Assembly: GCA_035542975.1 (NCBI GenBank)
Contig: DATKKK010000027.1
Location: 1 to 10,775, forward strand
Reading direction: 5' to 3'
DNA length: 10,775 nucleotides
DNA from: DATKKK01 sp035542975
GTDB taxonomy: Archaea > Thermoproteota > Bathyarchaeia > Bathyarchaeales > Bathycorpusculaceae
Shown: in pieces, positions 7,263 to 10,775 of the stretch
Layout of the letters: each line of letters starts with the position of its first letter
Numbering within the stretch: position 1 is the stretch's first letter
Notes under the pieces: model-generated
What the model was told of the DNA's origin: nothing
The model's database searches: none
The model's input: only the letters and a program-made list of their open reading frames with translations
Made by a program: the position numbers and the translations under genes

Positions 7263-7783
7263 CTGAAACAGCGCAGAAGACAATAAAAGCCTCAGAAATG
7301 GATCCGAAGTTCAAGTATGAAATCTCAAAAATGCACGGTGGAGAAAAACTGATGCGCTGTTTCCAGTGTGGAACATGCACTTCAGACTGCCCGATCGCAA
7401 GATTCAGTGACACTTACAGACCGAGACAGATTATCCGCATGACCCAGCTTGGGTTGAAAAGCAAAGTTTTAGACAGCGAAACCCTATGGTTGTGCGCGTC
7501 ATGTTTCACCTGCACTGACCGGTGTCCACAAGACGTTGAAGTTGCCAGCGTCATCCGCGTGTTAAGAAACTTGGCAGCCGAACAAGGACACATACCGCAA
7601 GTGTTCAAGGAAGAATGCTCAAGCATACTCGAATCAGGATACGCTTACAGAATTCCAGAACTAAGACTGAAGAAAAGAGAAAGCCTAGGATTGCCACCGC
7701 TGCCTAAGGGCAACCCTGAAAGCTTGAACAAGACGCTTCGAGGCATTGGCCTTCTGAAGCACATGGAGAAAAAGGGTGACTAG
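7259..7783 (+). CDS. hdrC: HdrC, heterodisulfide reductase ferredoxin-like subunit
   Basis: A 174-residue HdrC that conducts electrons from HdrA to the HdrB active site through two [4Fe-4S] clusters. Cluster motifs are C34-x2-C37-x2-C40-x3-C44-P and C79-x2-C82-x2-C85-x3-C89-P. They are separated by the helical stretch containing YRPRQIIRMTQLG, which is typical of HdrC/GlpC-type proteins. The region after the second cluster (VIRVLRNLAAEQG) and the C-terminal tail also fit HdrC. No membrane segment is seen, so this is the soluble HdrABC type, not the membrane HdrDE type. The start overlaps the mvhD2 stop (ATGA) and has a good ribosome site. HdrB follows after one base, the usual hdrCB order. 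Confidence 0.95.
   Translation: MTETAQKTIKASEMDPKFKYEISKMHGGEKLMRCFQCGTCTSDCPIARFSDTYRPRQIIRMTQLGLKSKVLDSETLWLCASCFTCTDRCPQDVEVASVIRVLRNLAAEQGHIPQVFKEECSSILESGYAYRIPELRLKKRESLGLPPLPKGNPESLNKTLRGIGLLKHMEKKGD
7774..7779 (+). promoter_or_regulatory. Ribosome binding site of hdrB
   Basis: GGGTGA is 5 bases before the ATG at 7785 and overlaps the end of hdrC. It supports 7785 over the in-frame GTG at 7776, which would lie within this site. Confidence 0.55.
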
Positions 7784-7784
7784 G

Positions 7785-8675
7785 ATGACAGGACCGAAAT
7801 ACCTAATGTTCCTTGGATGCGCCATACCTTATCGTGTGGCAGCCTTCGAAATCTCAGCCAGAAAGGTTCTGGGTAAGCTAGGTGTGGAACTCGTTGAAAT
7901 GCCCGAATTCAACTGCTGCGGACTGCCTTTAGACCCTGTCAGCCACGAAATGATGCTTATCCTAGCAGCGCGAAACCTAGCCCTTGCAGAACAGAAAGGC
8001 TTAAACATAATCACTTTATGCCCAGGTTGCGCTGGAACGTTGAAGAAAGTTAATAAGATGCTGAAGGAAGACAAGGCTTTACGTGAAGAGATTAACAGTC
8101 ACTTGAAAGAGGCAGGTTTAGAGTTTAAGGGCACAGTAGACGCAAAACACTTCATGCAAGTACTAATCGAAGATGTTGGGCTAGAAAAAATCAAAGACTC
8201 TGTTGTCAAACCGCTCACTATAGTGAAGGTGGCTGAGCACAACGGCTGCCACATCCTAAGACCGAAAGAATTCATCGGGTTTGACGACCCTGAAGACCCA
8301 AAAACGCTAAAGACTCTCGTTGAAGCGACTGGCGCAACCTGTTTGGATTACATGGATGAAACGGAATGTTGCGGGGCGCCGAGCGTTGGCGTAAACGACA
8401 AGATCGCCTTGCAGCTTGCAAGAGACAAGCTTAACCATATCAAGGCGGTTGAGGCGCAGGGTTTGATAACGATTTGTCCGTTCTGCCACATAATGTACGA
8501 CACGAACGAGTTGCGCATAGAGAAAATGTTCAACGAAGCATACGGAATTCCCATACTGCATTACCCTCAGCTGTTAGGTTTAGCTATGGGGATTCCTGCT
8601 GAAGAGCTTGGGTTAAGCGAGCTTAGGGTTGATACTTCCAAGCTGCTTAAGCAAGTTGCGGAGTGTGCGAAGTAG
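7785..8675 (+). CDS. hdrB: HdrB, disulfide-reducing subunit with two CCG domains
   Basis: Catalytic subunit that reduces the disulfide; CoM-S-S-CoB in methanogens, but the substrate here is unknown. The protein has 296 residues, normal for the family. Two CCG domains are complete: C12, C44-C45, C79-x2-C82 and C155, C195-C196, C231-x2-C234. In the methanogen enzyme such cysteines bind two non-cubane [4Fe-4S] clusters at which the disulfide is cleaved. All ten ligand positions are present, so the site looks functional. The ATG at 7785 gives the N terminus MTGPKYLMFLGC, which places the first cysteine about ten residues in, as is typical. An in-frame GTG at 7776 would add three residues but overlaps hdrC. 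The gene lies one base after hdrC and one base before mvhG. Confidence 0.95.
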   Translation: MTGPKYLMFLGCAIPYRVAAFEISARKVLGKLGVELVEMPEFNCCGLPLDPVSHEMMLILAARNLALAEQKGLNIITLCPGCAGTLKKVNKMLKEDKALREEINSHLKEAGLEFKGTVDAKHFMQVLIEDVGLEKIKDSVVKPLTIVKVAEHNGCHILRPKEFIGFDDPEDPKTLKTLVEATGATCLDYMDETECCGAPSVGVNDKIALQLARDKLNHIKAVEAQGLITICPFCHIMYDTNELRIEKMFNEAYGIPILHYPQLLGLAMGIPAEELGLSELRVDTSKLLKQVAECAK

Positions 8676-8679
8676 GATG
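8673..8679 (+). other. TAGGATG stop-start junction hdrB/mvhG
   Basis: The hdrB stop TAG and the mvhG ATG are separated by one G. The same seven bases join hdrC to hdrB at 7781-7787. Only a weak GGAG (8660-8663) precedes this start, so mvhG translation probably depends on ribosomes finishing hdrB. Confidence 0.6.
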
Positions 8680-9660
8680 AGTAAGAATAAGTTGAAAATA
8701 GCGTTCTATTGGGCCGCAAGCTGTGGCGGCTGCGAAATCGCAGTGCTAGACATAAACGAGAAAATACTCGACGTGATTCAAATTGCTGACATCGTATTTT
8801 GGCCTGTAGCCATGGATGTTAAGTATAAAGATGTTGAGAACATGCCTGATAAGTACATAGACATCTGTTTCTTCAACGGTTCTGTGCGGAGTGAAGAACA
8901 AGAGCACATGGCTAAGCTTCTGAGACAAAAATCTAAAGTGCTCGTGGCTTTCGGCTCTTGCGCTCACGAAGGATGCATACCTGGCTTGGCGAACCTGCAT
9001 GACCGCAAAGAAATCTTTGACAAAGTCTATCTGCAGAGCAAGTCAGTAGCAAACCCGAAAGGCACTGTTCCTCTGACCAAGTCTGAAGTAAAGGAGGGTG
9101 CGTTGAAGCTTCCAGAATTCTACGACACGGTTAAGACTTTGGATCAGACGGTTGACGTGGATTATTATTTGCCTGGCTGTCCTCCTCCGGTCAAGCTGAT
9201 TGCGAATGCGGTTGAGGCTATTGCGAAGAATGAGCTTCCGCCGAAGGGTTCGGTGCTTGCGCCGTTGAAGTCTGTTTGTGATGAGTGTCCTAGGAAGAAG
9301 GAGAATAAGCGGATTTCGAAGATTTATCGTGTTCATGAGAAGGTTCCTGAGCCTGAACGATGCTTGCTTGAGCAGGGGATTATTTGTATGGGTCCTGCGA
9401 CGCGTAGTGGGTGTGGTGCGCAGTGTTTGACGGTTGACATGCCTTGTACGGGTTGTGGTGGTCCTTGTCCGAATTCGCCTGAGCAGGGTGCGGCGATGAT
9501 TAGTGCTTTGGCTTCGATTCTGGGTTTGGAGGAGGAGAAGGATAAGTATACTGATGAGGATGTTGAGAAGTTGATGGGTCAGATTAAGGATCCTGTGGGA
9601 ACGTTTTATATGTATTCTTTGCCGTCTTCGTTTCTTAGGAGGAAGGTGATTAGGGAATGA
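8677..9660 (+). CDS. mvhG: MvhG, [NiFe]-hydrogenase small subunit (F420-non-reducing type)
   Basis: A 327-residue small subunit that carries electrons from the [NiFe] centre to MvhD. Proximal-cluster residues are seen at C16-x2-C19-E (SCGGCE), C95 (GSCAHEGC) and C168 (PGCPPP). A C-terminal cysteine-rich region (C201, C204, C229, C237, C246, C250, C257, C260, C264) supplies the other two clusters. No twin-arginine signal peptide is present, so it is cytoplasmic, as expected for a group 3 hydrogenase working with Hdr. The start at 8677 is preferred because it follows hdrB by one base; the frame is open to 8629 but only inside hdrB. Codon use changes within the gene: up to about 9126 roughly half the codons end in A or C, and after that almost none do. 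The reading frame and protein motifs continue normally through the change. Confidence 0.95.
   Translation: MSKNKLKIAFYWAASCGGCEIAVLDINEKILDVIQIADIVFWPVAMDVKYKDVENMPDKYIDICFFNGSVRSEEQEHMAKLLRQKSKVLVAFGSCAHEGCIPGLANLHDRKEIFDKVYLQSKSVANPKGTVPLTKSEVKEGALKLPEFYDTVKTLDQTVDVDYYLPGCPPPVKLIANAVEAIAKNELPPKGSVLAPLKSVCDECPRKKENKRISKIYRVHEKVPEPERCLLEQGIICMGPATRSGCGAQCLTVDMPCTGCGGPCPNSPEQGAAMISALASILGLEEEKDKYTDEDVEKLMGQIKDPVGTFYMYSLPSSFLRRKVIRE
9644..9650 (+). promoter_or_regulatory. Ribosome binding site of mvhA
   Basis: AGGTGAT, complementary to the 3' end of 16S rRNA, is 6 bases before the ATG at 9657. A second AGGAGG at 9637-9642 is farther away. Confidence 0.65.
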
Positions 9661-10775
9661 AGGAGATTTTGATTGATCCGATTACTAGGCTTGAGGGTCA
9701 TGGTAATATTTCGATTTTCTTGAATGATGCGGGTGAGGTGGAGAATGCGTATTTGAAGATTCCTGAGCTTAGGGGTTTTGAGAAGTTCTGTGTTGGTAGG
9801 CGAGCGGAGCTTATGCCGCTTTTGACGACAAGGATTTGTGGGGTTTGTCCTGTTGCGCATCATTTTGCTGCGACTAAAGCTTTGGATGCGGCGTTTGATG
9901 TTGAGCCTCCGTCGGTGGCTAAGAAGCTTAGGGAGTTGATGTATTCTGCGTATTACATCTACGATCATACTTTGCACTTTTACTATTTGGGTGGGCCTGA
10001 TTTTGTTGTTGGTCCTGATGCTCCACCTGAGAAGAGGAATGTTATTGGTGTGATTGAGAAGGCGGGTTTGGAGGTTGGTAAGGAAGTCATAAAGCATAGG
10101 GCTTATGGGCAGAAGATGACTGAGATTATTGGTGGTAAGGCTACGCATCCTGTGTGTGGTTTGCCTGGTGGGATTTCTAAGGCTTTGAGTGAGGAGAATA
10201 GGGTTGAGATTGAGAGGATGGCTGAGTCTTGTGTTGGGTTTGCGCAGTTTACTTTGAAGCTGTTTCATGACATTGTGTTGGGCAATAGCAAGTATGTTGA
10301 TTTGATTTTGAGTCCGAGTTACACGCATAAGACGTATTACATGGGTTTGGTTGATGAGCATAACAAGGTTAACTTTTATGATGGTAAGGTTCGTGTGGTG
10401 GATCCGAGTGGCAAGGAGTTTTTGAAGTTTGTGCCTGAGGATTATTTGGAGCATGTGGCTGAGCATGTGGAGAGTTGGAGTTATTCGAAGATGCCGTTTT
10501 TGAAGGAGGTGGGTTGGAAGGGTTTGGTTGATGGTGCGGATAGTGGGTTGTATCGTGTTGGTCCGTTGGCGAGGCTTAATGCTTGTGATGGTTTGACGAC
10601 GCCTTTGGCGCAGGCTGAGTATGAGGAGATGTATAAGACGTTGGGTGGGAAGCCTGTGCATAGTACGTTGGCGTTTCATTGGGCTAGGCTTGTTGAGTTG
10701 CAGTATGCTACTGAGAGGGCTTTGGAGTTGGCGAGGGATCCTGAGATTACGGGTAAGGATGTTCGTAATGATAAG
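9657..10775 (+). CDS. mvhA: MvhA, [NiFe]-hydrogenase large subunit, 3' end missing
   Basis: Catalytic H2-oxidising subunit. The first 373 codons are present and in frame to the last base of the window. The N-terminal motif RLEGHG (R11, E13) and the first nickel-binding motif R59-x-C61-G-x-C64 with H68 are intact. The GGKATHPVCGLPGG segment at 159-172 is also typical of the F420-non-reducing (group 3c) large subunits. The second nickel motif (DPCxxC) would lie near the C terminus, roughly a hundred residues beyond the window, so its integrity cannot be judged. The start overlaps the mvhG stop (ATGA). Only about 22 of the 373 codons end in A or C, an extreme bias unlike the hdrA genes. A long open frame on the opposite strand (9606-10679) is a side effect of this bias. 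Confidence 0.95.
   Translation, partial: MKEILIDPITRLEGHGNISIFLNDAGEVENAYLKIPELRGFEKFCVGRRAELMPLLTTRICGVCPVAHHFAATKALDAAFDVEPPSVAKKLRELMYSAYYIYDHTLHFYYLGGPDFVVGPDAPPEKRNVIGVIEKAGLEVGKEVIKHRAYGQKMTEIIGGKATHPVCGLPGGISKALSEENRVEIERMAESCVGFAQFTLKLFHDIVLGNSKYVDLILSPSYTHKTYYMGLVDEHNKVNFYDGKVRVVDPSGKEFLKFVPEDYLEHVAEHVESWSYSKMPFLKEVGWKGLVDGADSGLYRVGPLARLNACDGLTTPLAQAEYEEMYKTLGGKPVHSTLAFHWARLVELQYATERALELARDPEITGKDVRNDK

Noticed and set aside
8629..8676. Longer N terminus for mvhG
   Set aside because: It overlaps hdrB coding sequence and adds residues not expected ahead of the conserved SCGGCE region. The ATG one base after the hdrB stop fits the operon pattern.
9606..10679. Open reading frame of 357 codons on the minus strand opposite mvhG/mvhA
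   Set aside because: It is a by-product of the sense-strand codon bias: sense codons TTA, CTA and TCA, which would be stops on the other strand in this register, are absent. The product is a low-complexity Arg/Thr/Asn/Leu-rich string with no family features, and the sense strand encodes a clear hydrogenase large subunit.

Overview
The window is one tightly packed, all-plus-strand operon. It encodes a soluble electron-bifurcating heterodisulfide reductase / [NiFe]-hydrogenase complex of the HdrABC-MvhADG type. The gene order is hdrA1 - mvhD1 - hdrA2 - mvhD2 - hdrC - hdrB - mvhG - mvhA, with mvhA cut by the right edge. The DNA is coding from about base 8 to the end. The longest clear gap between genes is 3 bases, and most neighbours overlap by the ATGA of a start/stop. 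No RNA gene, mobile element, CRISPR array or terminator was seen, and the promoter must lie upstream of base 1.

The gene set, the GGAGG-type ribosome binding sites and the double-length HdrA proteins suggest an anaerobic archaeon. My best guess is a Bathyarchaeia-like member of the Thermoproteota. This is inference from gene content and style. No marker gene is present, and another anaerobic archaeon or a sulfate-reducing bacterium is not excluded. No Mcr or other methanogenesis gene is in view, so the natural disulfide substrate is unknown.

Bases 8-7262 hold two copies of an hdrA-mvhD cassette. Each HdrA is about 1000 residues and contains two FAD modules. The first FAD module carries an inserted 2x[4Fe-4S] ferredoxin. 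The second is preceded by the HdrA N-terminal cysteine domain and followed by the C-terminal 2x[4Fe-4S] ferredoxin. The first MvhD is unusual: it has an extra ~120 residues ending in a winged-helix-like domain. The second MvhD has the ordinary length.

Bases 7259-8675 encode HdrC (two [4Fe-4S] clusters) and HdrB (two CCG domains, the disulfide-reducing site). Bases 8677-10775 encode the hydrogenase small subunit MvhG and most of the large subunit MvhA.

By analogy with the methanogen complex, electrons from H2 at MvhA pass through MvhG and MvhD to FAD in HdrA. There they bifurcate, one branch going through HdrC to HdrB and a disulfide, the other to ferredoxin. The points that merit attention are the duplicated cassette, the double-length HdrAs, the MvhD-winged-helix fusion, patches of near-identical DNA between the two cassettes that look like gene conversion, and an abrupt change inside mvhG to codons ending almost only in G or T.
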